A stretch of 64,000 nucleotides of DNA from Pseudomonas sp. S04. Its GTDB lineage: Bacteria > Pseudomonadota > Gammaproteobacteria > Pseudomonadales > Pseudomonadaceae. This document shows, in pieces, positions 26,332 through 35,593 of the stretch (its first letter is position 1; every line of letters starts with the position of its first letter). A program made the position numbers and the translations under genes. A model generated the notes under the pieces. That model was not told the origin of the DNA. It saw nothing but the letters and a program-made list of their open reading frames with translations, and made no database searches. The stretch covers positions 1,137,001 through 1,201,000 of the forward strand of contig NZ_CP019427.1 of the NCBI RefSeq assembly GCF_009834545.1. Reading direction: 5' to 3'.

Positions 26332-27438
26332 ATGAGTCTGCTGCTTGAACCCTATACCCTTCGTCAATTGACCCTGCTCAACCGCATCGCCGTGTCGCCG
26401 ATGTGCCAATACTCCAGCGTCGATGGACTGGCCAATGACTGGCACCTCGTGCACCTCGGCAGTCGCGCCGTGGGCGGGGCTGGCCTGGTGTTCACCGAAG
26501 CCACCGCCGTGACTGCCGATGGTCGCATCACCGCCCAGGACCTGGGCCTGTGGAACGACGCGCAGATCGAACCGCTGCAACGCATCACCCGTTTCATTAC
26601 CGCCCAAGGGGCGGTGGCCGGCATCCAGTTGGCGCACGCCGGACGCAAGGCCAGCACTCATCGGCCATGGTTGGGCAAGCACGGCAGCGTCAAGCCGGCC
26701 GATGGTGGCTGGACGCCGGTAGGCCCTTCGCCGATAGCCTTCGATCCGGAACACAGCCAGCCCACCCAACTGAGCGAATCGCAGATCAGCGAGGTCATCC
26801 AGGCCTTTGTCGAGGCCGCCAAACGCGCCCTGGAGGCAGGTTTCAAGGTGGTCGAGGTGCACGCAGCCCACGGTTACCTGCTGCATCAGTTTCTTTCGCC
26901 CCTGAGTAACCAGCGGCGTGACCAGTATGGGGGCTCGTTCGAAAACCGCATTCGCCTGGTGCTGCAAGTGACCGAAGCCGTGCGTGCCGTGTGGCCAGAG
27001 GAGTTGCCGTTGTTCGTGCGGGTATCGGCCACGGATTGGGTCGAGGACGGCTGGAATCCGGACGAAACCGTGGAGCTGGCGCGTCGCCTGAAAGCCTTGG
27101 GGGTCGACCTGATCGATGTGTCCTCGGGTGGGACGGCGGCGAATGCCGAGATTCCGACCGGGCCGGGTTATCAGACGCGATTTGCCGAACGGGTACGCAA
27201 GGAGTCCGGGATCGCCACCGGCACGGTAGGCCTGATTACCGAACCGGCCCAGGCCGAGCACATTTTGCGTACCTGCCAGGCCGACATCATCCTGCTGGCC
27301 CGTGAACTGCTGCGTGACCCTTACTGGCCGCTGCACGCTGACGACGACCTGGGCGGACGCAAGGCGATATGGCCGTCACAGTACCAACGGGCAACCCACC
27401 GCGATCAGCCGATCCATGAGTCGGATCTACGCGATTGA
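26332..27438 (+). CDS. NADH:flavin oxidoreductase, old yellow enzyme family (YqjM/XenA type)
   Basis: A 368-residue FMN TIM-barrel ene-reductase. The active-site Cys lies in AVSPMCQYSS (Cys25), the position used in the YqjM/XenA class, and QLAHAGRKASTHRPW supplies the substrate-binding His. Such enzymes reduce alpha,beta-unsaturated carbonyls and nitro compounds; the natural substrate is unknown. A GC-rich hairpin follows the stop. Confidence 0.93.
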   Translation: MSLLLEPYTLRQLTLLNRIAVSPMCQYSSVDGLANDWHLVHLGSRAVGGAGLVFTEATAVTADGRITAQDLGLWNDAQIEPLQRITRFITAQGAVAGIQLAHAGRKASTHRPWLGKHGSVKPADGGWTPVGPSPIAFDPEHSQPTQLSESQISEVIQAFVEAAKRALEAGFKVVEVHAAHGYLLHQFLSPLSNQRRDQYGGSFENRIRLVLQVTEAVRAVWPEELPLFVRVSATDWVEDGWNPDETVELARRLKALGVDLIDVSSGGTAANAEIPTGPGYQTRFAERVRKESGIATGTVGLITEPAQAEHILRTCQADIILLARELLRDPYWPLHADDDLGGRKAIWPSQYQRATHRDQPIHESDLRD

Positions 27439-27456
27439 TCGATTTGTAGGGGGGGA

Positions 27457-27480
27457 GGGGCAGGCTTGCCAACCTGCCCC
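27457..27480. terminator. hairpin between the converging OYE and opgD genes
   Basis: GGGGCAGG (27457-27464) pairs with CCTGCCCC (27473-27480) across an eight-base loop. A T run is nearly absent (TTGTAGG), so strength is uncertain. Confidence 0.55.
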
Positions 27481-27514
27481 TTGTAGGATCGTTCAAACGT
27501 TATTGCATGGCCTT

Positions 27515-29149
27515 TTACGCAGCAGGCCAATCCGGATAGTTGCGCTTGTCCGGCGCCGGCGGGAAGTACTGGTACAGCCAGGTCTCGCTCAGTGTCCGGT
27601 CCTGGGTGCGGATGAACAGACGCAGCTCTACCGGCTCCACGCTGTCGTTGGTGGGGAACCAGTCGAAGGTGATCCGGTAGCCCTTGATGTCATCGAGCAC
27701 CAGCACGTTGAAATCCTTGACCTCACCGTTCGACGCGGTCACCACCGGCTCGATGCCAGTGCCCGGTGGCAGGCGATCCAGACCGCCGCCGTTGAAGTCG
27801 ACGGCAAAGCGCCGCGCCCAGACCTTCGGATAATGCTCACCCGGGGCCCAGCCTTCGGTGAACCCGCCCATGCCCGATCGGGTGGCGTTAACCCGTGCCA
27901 GTGGCGTACCGACGGGCGGCAGGGCGCTCCAGTAGAGCTTGTAGCCATAGTTCAGGGAGTCGCCAGCCGCCACCGGCTTTTTCGGCGTCCAGAAGGCCAC
28001 GATGTTGTCCAGGGTTTCGCCCGTGGTAGGGATCTCCAGCAGGTCGATGGAGCCTTCGCCCCAAGCGGTGGTTGGTTCGACCCACAGACTTGGACGCTTG
28101 CTGTACCAGTCGACGGTGTCTTGATAGCTGGCAAATTCGTGGTCGGTCTGGACCAGGCCGAAACCTTTCGGGTCCTTGTCGGCGAAGGCGTTGAACTGCA
28201 GGGTCGCCGGATTGTTCAGCGGACGGCAGATCCACTCGCCGTTGCCGCGCCACATGGCGAGGCGGTCCGAGTCGTGGATTTGCGGGTGAATGGTGTCGCA
28301 CATGCGCCGCTCATGGGTGCCGCAACTGAACATGCTGGTCATCGGCGCAATGCCCAATTGTTCAATGGCGGTGCGGGCGTTGACGTGGGCATCGACGGCC
28401 ATCACTACCTGATTGGCCTGGCAATCGATGTCGAAGCGGTAGGCCCCGGTGGCGCTCGGTGAATCGAGCAGGGCATAGACCACAAACCGAGTGCTGTCCT
28501 TGTCCGGGGTTTCGAACCAGAACTTGGTGAAGTCGGGGAATTCTTCGCGTTTTTTCGCGTAGGTGTCGATAGCCAGGCCGCGGGCCGACAAGCCGTACTG
28601 GCCGGTGTTGTCCACCGCGCGGAAGTAGCTGGCGCCGAGGAACGACACCACGTCGTGCCGGTCCAGTTCCGGGGCCTTGAACAGCTTGAACCCGGAGAAC
28701 CCCAGGTCACCCTTGAGTTGTGCTGTATCGACTTTGGAGTTCTGGTAGTTGAACAGTGCCGGGCGGAAGTGCACTTCCCGCGCCTGCCGGGTTTTCGGGT
28801 CGACGCTGTACATGCGCACCGGCTGCTTGAAGCCCATGCCGACATGGAAGAACTGCACGTCGAGCTGGCCATTCAGTTCATTCCACAGGGAATGTTTGGC
28901 GTCGTATTGAATGGCATTGAAGTTCTGCGGCGTCATGCTGGCCAATGTCGGCGGCAGCACCTGCTTGGTGTCGGCGTAGCGGGTGCTGGCCAGTTGTTTG
29001 GCCTGCACCTTCAGCGCCTCGAAATCGAAGGCTTGCGCCTCACCATCAGCCGTGCCGGCCCAGGCACGGGCGGCCAGCAGTCCGGTGGCCGAGAGGCCGG
29101 TGTAGGCGGCGATGGCCATGGAGGCCTTGAGCAAATTCCTGCGGTGCAT
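27515..29149 (-). CDS. opgD: glucan biosynthesis protein D (osmoregulated periplasmic glucans)
   Basis: A 544-residue periplasmic protein. The start at 29149 begins with a twin-arginine signal ([20 protein letters not shown]) typical of OpgD; the frame upstream is rejected because it would bury this signal. The mature OpgG/OpgD domain begins with [18 protein letters not shown] and includes [20 protein letters not shown]. It shapes the backbone of osmoregulated periplasmic glucans. No opgG or opgH lies beside it. Confidence 0.95.
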   Translation of the reverse strand: MHRRNLLKASMAIAAYTGLSATGLLAARAWAGTADGEAQAFDFEALKVQAKQLASTRYADTKQVLPPTLASMTPQNFNAIQYDAKHSLWNELNGQLDVQFFHVGMGFKQPVRMYSVDPKTRQAREVHFRPALFNYQNSKVDTAQLKGDLGFSGFKLFKAPELDRHDVVSFLGASYFRAVDNTGQYGLSARGLAIDTYAKKREEFPDFTKFWFETPDKDSTRFVVYALLDSPSATGAYRFDIDCQANQVVMAVDAHVNARTAIEQLGIAPMTSMFSCGTHERRMCDTIHPQIHDSDRLAMWRGNGEWICRPLNNPATLQFNAFADKDPKGFGLVQTDHEFASYQDTVDWYSKRPSLWVEPTTAWGEGSIDLLEIPTTGETLDNIVAFWTPKKPVAAGDSLNYGYKLYWSALPPVGTPLARVNATRSGMGGFTEGWAPGEHYPKVWARRFAVDFNGGGLDRLPPGTGIEPVVTASNGEVKDFNVLVLDDIKGYRITFDWFPTNDSVEPVELRLFIRTQDRTLSETWLYQYFPPAPDKRNYPDWPAA

Positions 29150-29543
29150 AGGACAACCTGTCTTGGACGATCCCGCGGCGTTCCTGGCTGCGTTACGGAT
29201 CAGAAATAGAGGTTCGGACAAACCTTCGGCCAAACGCATGGGAGTTTAAACAGATGCCAAACAAGTTAAAGGGTTCGAAATAACTCGCAAACTGATTGCC
29301 TTGCACTTTGCGCAAAACTGCGGCGGGTCAGGTCGTGGACGGGGTTCAACGTCTGTCCGATGCAGTGTTTAAAATAAGCGTTTTTATTTTTTTGACTAAT
29401 TACTCTAAAAATACCTCGCAACGGATTTTTTGTTTCTATTCTTAGGTTCATGACCGGCCCTTGCCCAGGGGTTGGCGCAGGTTGGAGCAACAGCAGGGCG
29501 ATGGAGTAATCAGGGTTTCATCACACGCAGAGGGACATCGTCC
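29150..29543. other. 394-base intergenic stretch with an AT-rich core
   Basis: Between the divergent opgD and the small gene at 29544. Most is of ordinary composition, but 29361-29451 is markedly AT-rich, with T and A runs (GTTTTTATTTTTTTGAC, CTAAAAATACC, GGATTTTTTGTTT). It should hold the promoters of both genes and could bind an H-NS-like MvaT/MvaU protein. No clear promoter pair or RNA gene was found. Confidence 0.6.
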
Positions 29544-29729
29544 ATGGCTAAAGCGCAAGGCATCATCGGTTGGCTGGGTTTGTTTGCAGGCATGAACTTT
29601 TCGCGGCGGTCACGCCGGTTGAGTTCAGAGGAAATAAAACTGCTGGAGCGTTATCGCGAGCTCTCGGAGAGTGACCGGATTGCCATGCGCTATCTGGTGG
29701 ATGCAATGCGCAGTGTGTCGCGGTTCTGA
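29544..29729 (+). CDS. small hypothetical protein, 61 residues
   Basis: Starts at ATG 29544 behind GAGGGA. The sequence has a short hydrophobic N-terminal stretch (GIIGWLGLFAGM), then a basic patch (NFSRRSRRLS) and an amphipathic helix (EEIKLLERYRELSESDRIAM). It is a convincing gene because of the ribosome site, the codon use and the bidirectional terminator after it. I do not recognise a family. Confidence 0.7.
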   Translation: MAKAQGIIGWLGLFAGMNFSRRSRRLSSEEIKLLERYRELSESDRIAMRYLVDAMRSVSRF

Positions 29730-29743
29730 AGAAGGGGGTAGGA

Positions 29744-29770
29744 CTCTCCCCTGGTAGTTGCAGGGGAGAG
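29744..29770. terminator. bidirectional terminator
   Basis: A perfect ten-base stem CTCTCCCCTG/CAGGGGAGAG with a seven-base loop between the converging small gene and toxin gene. It has no long T run on either side. Confidence 0.65.
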
Positions 29771-29775
29771 CATCG

Positions 29776-30066
29776 TCACCACTGCTGGTGACGCTCGGTT
29801 CGCTGATGCAGGATCCGCAGAACCTGGACCTGGCCCAGGGCCAGGCGATAGGGCACGACGAAGGGTATTTGATTCAGCACCAGTTCGCGCACATCCGGTA
29901 CCTGTGACGGACGGCCCGAGCCGGGAAAACGTTGCAGTTGTTCAAGCCTGTCGAAGATGTCGGCCACTACATCGTCGGCGCCGGCTACTCCGACCAGGCC
30001 ACTGTAATGTTCATGAATGGCCTGCAGATCACTTTCAGCTTTTTCGGTCAGTGCGACTCTCGGCAC
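29776..30066 (-). CDS. RelE/ParE-family toxin of a type II toxin-antitoxin pair
   Basis: A 96-residue protein starting at GTG 30066 (VPRVALTEKAESDLQAIHEH). It shows the RelE/ParE pattern: an N-terminal two-helix hairpin, then FPGSGRPSQVPDVRELVLNQ, PYRLALGQVQVLRILH and a terminal HQRTERHQQW. ParE types poison gyrase and RelE types cleave mRNA; the sequence does not decide which, although the RILHxR ending is of the ParE-like kind. It overlaps the antitoxin gene by 32 bases, the usual coupling with antitoxin first. Confidence 0.88.
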   Translation of the reverse strand: MPRVALTEKAESDLQAIHEHYSGLVGVAGADDVVADIFDRLEQLQRFPGSGRPSQVPDVRELVLNQIPFVVPYRLALGQVQVLRILHQRTERHQQW

Positions 30067-30292
30067 GGTTCGCCCACTTAGCCTTGACGGCGTCCAGTTC
30101 GGTCAGTTTGCCAGCGTCGGCATCGGCAATGCCTTCGCTGATGGCTTGCAGATGCCAGGACTCGGCTTCCACATAACGAACCAGTGCACGCTTGAGATGG
30201 TACTGCCTGTCACGATCGGTCGCGGCAGCCAGTTGATCCAGCTGCTGGGCCAGGACCTCTTCGACTCGAAAAGACAAAACGGGCGAAGCCAT
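30035..30292 (-). CDS. ribbon-helix-helix (CopG-type) antitoxin
   Basis: An 85-residue protein. The N-terminal strand-helix-helix pattern (SPVLSFRVEEVLAQQLDQLA, TDRDRQYHLKRALVRYVEAE) is a ribbon-helix-helix DNA-binding domain; the C-terminal tail would wrap the toxin. AGGAGA precedes the ATG at 30292. It should repress its own promoter through the palindrome at 30312-30337. Confidence 0.85.
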   Translation of the reverse strand: MASPVLSFRVEEVLAQQLDQLAAATDRDRQYHLKRALVRYVEAESWHLQAISEGIADADAGKLTELDAVKAKWANRAESRTDRKS

Positions 30293-30311
30293 GGGGCTCT
30301 CCTGTAGAGGT

Positions 30312-30337
30312 TGTATACGCTGTAAACAAGGTATACA
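30312..30337. promoter_or_regulatory. palindromic operator of the toxin-antitoxin operon
   Basis: TGTATAC at 30312-30318 and GTATACA at 30331-30337 are exact reverse complements, 12 bases apart, 20-45 bases before the antitoxin start. Each half contains a self-complementary GTATAC, as expected for paired ribbon-helix-helix dimers. Confidence 0.65.
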
Positions 30338-30469
30338 CCCTAGGCTTCGCTCGTGCCTCAGTCAACCGTCGGTGCGTGCGCCGGTCGTCGTTAACCTTAG
30401 CGGGGCAGGTGCCAGGGGGCTGCCGGTAAGTATGACCAGATGTCTTGCCCGTCCAGTGCTTGTTGGACC

Positions 30470-32332
30470 TTAGCCCACTTCTCCTACCGCCCTGTACGCC
30501 TCATCGATGGCGGCATGGGCATAAGCACTCCAGGCTGCGTCGGAATTGGCGATGCTGACCTTGCCCACTGGCTGACGCGCCAGGTTCATCAGTTTTTCAC
30601 TCTCGTCGGAATCGTCGTACAGGCTATTGGAGAAGTACGCGTAGCCATGTGACCAGCGGTTGACGGTGATGGCCAGGATGTCGGTCTGGTGGTTGAAGCC
30701 ACCCGGGCCGAGCATGCGTTGCAGCTGATCGCGCAGTTGGGCTTCGAGGACCTCGAAGGTCTGTCCGTACAGTCGACCTCGACCGGCACGGGCCTGGTCG
30801 CGGGCGTTCATGCCGCTGTTGGGGCTGGTGGGCACATAGACCATGTGCAGGCCAATTGGCTGTGTCGGGTCCTTGGGGTGATCGTAGCCGCCCATGCTCA
30901 CCGGGTAGTCGAGCTTGATCCGGCTGTAGGGCTGGGTCGCGGCATAGATTTCGTGGACCCCCAGTTTCTGGAACGATTGCCAGTTGCGGATCACCACTTT
31001 GGTGTACACCAGCGGGAATTTCACGTTCTGGCTCAGGGCGTGGGATTGTTCGGCCGAGAGGTCGCGCAGCAAGTAGGGAATCATCATGTTGTAGCAGGCC
31101 ATGATGCAGTGTTTGCCACGCACCTGGCTCAGTTGTCCGCCACGGCTGTAACCGATGTTCACCCCGTTGCCGATGTTGCGCACGCTGACTGCAGTGCTGT
31201 TGAGGCGAATGCGCACCGGGGTTTTCGCCTGGTCGAGTTTGCTGTAGTCGAACGGTGCCAGGACGATATCGTCCATGGTGTGACCGGGGGCCACTGCCGG
31301 GATCAGGCTGCGCACCAGCAGGCGGGCCAGCGAGGCGTTGCCGTCGGGGAAGTGGTAGATGTAGGGCTCTTCCATTTCCGCCTGGGCTTCTTCGCTGATC
31401 GGCTCCAGGTTCATCGCCGAGAAGCCTGGGAAACCGACGTTGTAGGCGTCATACGCTGCCACGGCATCGATGCTCAGGGCCATGAAGTCGTTGGTGCGGC
31501 TCTGGAAATACTTCACCGCCTGTTCCGAAAGGCCGACGTCCTTGAGCAGGAAGTCGCGATAGCTGGTGCGCTCCAGGTGGGCGGTTTTGTCTTCGGTGGA
31601 TTGGCCTGCCAGGTAGTCCGTGGGGGCGCTGTGCACCGCGATCAGTGCTTCACGGTCGGCCTGTGGCAGTGGGAAGTCGTTGATGAAGTCTTCAATGCTG
31701 CGGGCGTGCAACTGGTCCGGGGCGATATCGTCGGCCACCATCGGGGTTGGGTCGCCGGTCACCAGTTTGTCTTCGCCGAAGTTTTCCTTGTCGAAGAACA
31801 CCGCGCGTGACAGGCCCAAGCCAGGATAGAACTGGCGATCGAAAGCACTTTCAAAGCGCTTGATGTCGACCCCGAGTTTCTTCAGCAGGCCATTCACTTC
31901 CTTGCTGTAGAGGTGGCTGGGCGACTGGAAGGCTTCACTGCCGCCATAGCCGAGGATCATCCGTCCGCCGGCGGAGAACTCGTTGCGCTTGGCGTGGCCT
32001 CCGAAGTCGTCGTGGTTTTCCAGGATCAGGATGCGTGCCTTGGGATGTTTTTCGCGGTAGAACCAGGCGGCGGACAACCCGCTCAGGCCTGCGCCGACGA
32101 CTATCAGGTCGTACTCTTCGCTGATCGGCAGTGGGTCGGTGTCGAAGACTTTTTTCTCCCAGCCCATCTGGTGCGCCAGTTCGAACGAGCCGACGTGGCT
32201 GCCGCGCAGGCCGGTGAGGGCGGGTGGATAGTAGCGGCCATCAGGGGCGGCCTGGAGCAGTTGCAGCGGGGTCATTCCGGCGGCAATGCTGATGGCGACA
32301 CCGTTGAGGAAGTCGCGGCGGGTGATATCCAT
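30470..32332 (-). CDS. spdH: spermidine dehydrogenase-like flavoprotein, Tat-exported
   Basis: A 620-residue FAD protein, the same length I recall for P. aeruginosa SpdH (PA3713). It begins with a twin-arginine signal (MDITRRDFLNGVAISIAAG), then an FAD Rossmann motif (DLIVVGAGLSGLSAAWFYRE, glycines at 80, 82, 85) and GGHAKRNEF. SpdH cleaves spermidine to 1,3-diaminopropane and 4-aminobutanal. The neighbouring permease, aminoaldehyde dehydrogenases and polyamine ABC transporter agree with this. The start at 32332 follows AAGGA; the longer frame to 32482 overlaps the permease gene. No regulator is directly adjacent. Confidence 0.88.
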   Translation of the reverse strand: MDITRRDFLNGVAISIAAGMTPLQLLQAAPDGRYYPPALTGLRGSHVGSFELAHQMGWEKKVFDTDPLPISEEYDLIVVGAGLSGLSAAWFYREKHPKARILILENHDDFGGHAKRNEFSAGGRMILGYGGSEAFQSPSHLYSKEVNGLLKKLGVDIKRFESAFDRQFYPGLGLSRAVFFDKENFGEDKLVTGDPTPMVADDIAPDQLHARSIEDFINDFPLPQADREALIAVHSAPTDYLAGQSTEDKTAHLERTSYRDFLLKDVGLSEQAVKYFQSRTNDFMALSIDAVAAYDAYNVGFPGFSAMNLEPISEEAQAEMEEPYIYHFPDGNASLARLLVRSLIPAVAPGHTMDDIVLAPFDYSKLDQAKTPVRIRLNSTAVSVRNIGNGVNIGYSRGGQLSQVRGKHCIMACYNMMIPYLLRDLSAEQSHALSQNVKFPLVYTKVVIRNWQSFQKLGVHEIYAATQPYSRIKLDYPVSMGGYDHPKDPTQPIGLHMVYVPTSPNSGMNARDQARAGRGRLYGQTFEVLEAQLRDQLQRMLGPGGFNHQTDILAITVNRWSHGYAYFSNSLYDDSDESEKLMNLARQPVGKVSIANSDAAWSAYAHAAIDEAYRAVGEVG

Positions 32333-32393
32333 GTTCAATCCTTGGTGGTTTTTTAGTCGCCCCGACCCGCGTGCAGGGGGCAGGGCGTTGTCG

Positions 32394-33878
32394 TTACCGG
32401 CTGACTTTCCAGGCATCGCCTGCTGGGGCGGTGCCATGGTCATAGGGTTTGCCGAGCCACATGTAGAGCAGGCCCAGGCCAATGACGATGGCCGTGCTCA
32501 GCACCATCGCGTAGTTGACGTACCACGGCGCATCCGGCGTGCGTGGCCAAGCCATGTTGATGATTGCCCCGACACCATAGACCAGCGCGCCGATGTTCAC
32601 GGGCAGGCCCCAGGCCCCGAGGGTGAACTTGCCGCTGGGTTTCCAGCCGCGAGCGCGGGCGTAGAGCGCCGCGAGCACGATCATCTGGAATGCCAGGTAG
32701 ATCCCGATGGCAGCGAAGCTGACGATGGTGGCGACGGCGTCCTGTAGGAAAAAGCCCAGGGCGATGATCAACGCCGGCAGGATACCGGAGACGAACAAGG
32801 CGGCAACCGGAACCTGGGTGTTCGGCGAAATCCGCTTGAGTAGGCCGCTGCCGATGACCATTTCGTCACGCGCGTAGGAGTACAGCAGACGGCTGGCCGC
32901 CGCTTGTAGGCTGATCACGCAGGAGATGAAGGAAATCATCACCACGCCCATCACCACCTTTGAGCCTACCGGGCCGAATGCGTTGTTGAGGATGGTGGTG
33001 ACCGGGTCTTTATCGGTGCCATTGATCACCGCTTGCATGTCCGGCACCGCCAGGATCAGGGCCAGGCAGGCAAACATCGCGGCAATGCCGCCGATGTAGA
33101 TGGTCATGCGCATGGCCACCGGAATCTTCTTGCTCGGGTTGGGGGTTTCTTCGGCCACATCGCCACAGGCTTCGAAGCCGTAGTACAGGAACATCCCGGC
33201 CAGGGAGGCGGTCAGGAACGCCGGCAGGTAGGAGCCATCGACGCTGATGTCGAAGGTGTTGAACAGCACGCTGAGGGGTTGATGACGCTCGAACAGCAAC
33301 AGATAGACACCGACGATGACCGCGCCGATCAGTTCACAGAGGAAACCGAACATGGCAATGCGCGCCAGCACCTTGGTGCCGCTGAGGTTGACCAGGGTGG
33401 CGAACAGCGTCAGTACCAGGGCAATGATGATGTTGGTGTTGTTGTTCGGTTCAAAACCGAGCATGGCCGCCAGGTACGGGCCGGCGCCGACCGCGACGGC
33501 AGCGATGGTCACGCACAGGGCAATGGAGTAGATCCAGCCCACCATCCACGCCCAGCGCTTGCCCACCAGGCGTCGGGCCCACGGGTAGACGCCGCCGGAG
33601 ATCGGGAACTGCGAGACCACTTCGCCGAAGATCAGGCACACCAGCATCTGGCCGCAGCCCACCAGCAGGTAGGCCCAGAACATCGGTGGGCCACCGGCGG
33701 CCAGGCACAGGCCGAAGAGGGTATAGACCCCGACGACCGGAGACAGGTAGGTGAAGCCCAGGGCGAAGTTTTCCCACAGGCTCATGCTGCGATTGAAATT
33801 GGAGGTGTATCCCAGTTTACGTAGCTGCTCGGCATCGCTGTCAGCGACGGCGGGAGAGTGTTCGGGTAATGCACTCAT
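32394..33878 (-). CDS. APC superfamily amino acid/polyamine permease
   Basis: A 494-residue, 12-TM permease of the amino acid/choline type (NFNRSMSLWENFALGFTYLS, then VSQFPISGGVYPWARRLVGK and FEACGDVAEETPNPSKKIP). The last block is typical of GABA/choline-type APC carriers. Position between spdH and an aminobutyraldehyde dehydrogenase suggests uptake of GABA, putrescine or a related amine. The gap to spdH is 61 bases, compatible with cotranscription. Confidence 0.9.
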   Translation of the reverse strand: MSALPEHSPAVADSDAEQLRKLGYTSNFNRSMSLWENFALGFTYLSPVVGVYTLFGLCLAAGGPPMFWAYLLVGCGQMLVCLIFGEVVSQFPISGGVYPWARRLVGKRWAWMVGWIYSIALCVTIAAVAVGAGPYLAAMLGFEPNNNTNIIIALVLTLFATLVNLSGTKVLARIAMFGFLCELIGAVIVGVYLLLFERHQPLSVLFNTFDISVDGSYLPAFLTASLAGMFLYYGFEACGDVAEETPNPSKKIPVAMRMTIYIGGIAAMFACLALILAVPDMQAVINGTDKDPVTTILNNAFGPVGSKVVMGVVMISFISCVISLQAAASRLLYSYARDEMVIGSGLLKRISPNTQVPVAALFVSGILPALIIALGFFLQDAVATIVSFAAIGIYLAFQMIVLAALYARARGWKPSGKFTLGAWGLPVNIGALVYGVGAIINMAWPRTPDAPWYVNYAMVLSTAIVIGLGLLYMWLGKPYDHGTAPAGDAWKVSR

Positions 33879-34003
33879 GGCGTGGATGCTCCGGAAAATC
33901 GGCAGATTTCGGATGGCCGAAACCGTGGCGGGGCCTTGGGGCGCCGCCAGGATCGGTGGTTATTGTTTTGTCTTCTTGGGTTTGGAGCCTGCTGGTGAGG
34001 CGT

Positions 34004-35428
34004 TTAGTGCTTGAACATCACATGCCGCACGGTGGTGTAGTCCTCGAGCCCATACATGGACATGTCCTTGCCATACCCGGACAGTTTCTGACCGCCATGG
34101 GGCATTTCGCTGACCAGCATGAAGTGGGTATTCACCCAGGTGCAGCCATATTGCAAACGCGCGGCGAGACGGTGGGCGCGGCCTACGTCAGCGGTCCACA
34201 GCGACGACGCCAGGCCGTAGTCCGAATCGTTGGCCCAGCCCAGTACCTGAGCCTCATCGTTGAAACGAGTCACCGAGACCACTGGACCGAACACTTCACG
34301 TCGGACGATTTCATCGTCCTGCTGGGCGTCGGCCAGTACCGTTGGCTCGAAGAAGAAACCCTCGCCTTCCACGGCCTTGCCGCCGGTGATCAAGCGAATG
34401 TGCGGTTGCGCCACGGCGCGCTCGACAAAACCGGCGACGCGGTCGCGATGCTGGGCGGTGATCAGCGGGCCCAGTTCGGTGGCGGGATCATCCTGCAGGC
34501 CGTATTTGATGCTGCTGACCGCGGCCCCCAGTTTCTCCACGAACTGCTCGTAGATACCGGCCTGGGCATAGATGCGGCAGGCAGCGGTGCAGTCTTGGCC
34601 GGCGTTGTAGAAACCGAAGGTGCGGATGCCTTCCACGGCCGCGTCGATGTCGGCGTCGTCGAAGATGATCACCGGCGCCTTGCCGCCCAGTTCCATGTGC
34701 ATGCGTTTGACGCTGTCAGCGGTGCTGGAAATGATGTTCGAGCCGGTGGCGATCGAGCCGGTCAGCGACACCATGCGCACTTTCGGATGAGTGACCAGCG
34801 GACTACCCACCGTCGGCCCACGACCGAACACCAGGTTGAGCACGCCAGCCGGAAAAATCTCCGACGCCAGCTCGGCCAGGCGCAAGGCGGTCAGCGGGGT
34901 CTGTTCCGACGGCTTGAGCACCACGGTATTGCCGGCCGCCAGGGCTGGAGCGATTTTCCAGGCGACCATCATCAGCGGGTAGTTCCACGGCGCGATCGAG
35001 GCAATCACGCCGACTGGATCGCGGCGGATCATCGAGGTGTGGCCCGGCAGGTATTCACCCCCGGCCATGCCGCTCATGCAACGGCTGGCGCCGGCGAAGA
35101 AGCGGAACACATCGGCAATCGCCGGGATCTCGTCGTTCAACGCCGCACTCAGCGGTTTGCCGCAGTTATCCGATTCCAGCTTGGCCAGTTCTTCGCCGTG
35201 GGCTTCGATGGCGTCGGCCAGCTTGAGCAGCAGCAGCGAGCGGTCCTTGGGCGGGGTCTGCGACCAACTGTCGAAGGCCGCATCGGCGGCGCGTACGGCG
35301 GCGTCGACCTGGGCTTCGCTGGCTTCGTTGATCTGCACCAGCACACGGCCCAGCGACGGGTTGAAGACGGCCTGGGCCGGGCCTTCGCCCTCCACCAGTT
35401 GGCCGTTGATCAGCAGTTTGGTTTGCAT
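34004..35428 (-). CDS. aminobutyraldehyde dehydrogenase (PatD/YdcW-like)
   Basis: A 474-residue NAD-dependent aldehyde dehydrogenase, the length of E. coli PatD. Catalytic Glu lies in [16 protein letters not shown] and catalytic Cys in [18 protein letters not shown]. Start at ATG 35428 is chosen because AGAGGA is eight bases upstream; the ATG at 35434 is too close. Expected reaction: 4-aminobutanal to GABA, i.e. the product of SpdH. A paralogue lies at 39868-41358. The REP pair upstream separates it from the ABC transporter genes. Confidence 0.9.
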   Translation of the reverse strand: MQTKLLINGQLVEGEGPAQAVFNPSLGRVLVQINEASEAQVDAAVRAADAAFDSWSQTPPKDRSLLLLKLADAIEAHGEELAKLESDNCGKPLSAALNDEIPAIADVFRFFAGASRCMSGMAGGEYLPGHTSMIRRDPVGVIASIAPWNYPLMMVAWKIAPALAAGNTVVLKPSEQTPLTALRLAELASEIFPAGVLNLVFGRGPTVGSPLVTHPKVRMVSLTGSIATGSNIISSTADSVKRMHMELGGKAPVIIFDDADIDAAVEGIRTFGFYNAGQDCTAACRIYAQAGIYEQFVEKLGAAVSSIKYGLQDDPATELGPLITAQHRDRVAGFVERAVAQPHIRLITGGKAVEGEGFFFEPTVLADAQQDDEIVRREVFGPVVSVTRFNDEAQVLGWANDSDYGLASSLWTADVGRAHRLAARLQYGCTWVNTHFMLVSEMPHGGQKLSGYGKDMSMYGLEDYTTVRHVMFKH

Positions 35429-35478
35429 GTTCATGTCCTCTTTGGCGCTTTTATTTTTCTGCTGAAACCGGAACCCAG

Positions 35479-35568
35479 GTGGGAGCGGGCTTGCCCGCGA
35501 TGAGGTCATCGCATCCAACATTGATGATGATTGACCCAACGCAATCGCGGGCAAGCCCGCTCCCACAG
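35479..35568. repeat. inverted REP pair inside the polyamine cluster
   Basis: GTGGGAGCGGGCTTGCCCGC (35479 onward) and its reverse complement (ending 35568), separated by about 38 bases, between the ABC permease gene and the aldehyde dehydrogenase. The copies closely match the pair at 5295-5384. On the mRNA the hairpin could act as a 3' stabiliser for the ABC operon or a partial terminator. Confidence 0.9.
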
Positions 35569-35593
35569 TGGCCCTGTTCCTCCAGTTATCCGT

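Noticed and set aside
30470..32482. 670-residue version of the spermidine dehydrogenase
   Set aside because: It would overlap the permease gene and bury the Tat signal; the 620-residue form has a ribosome site.
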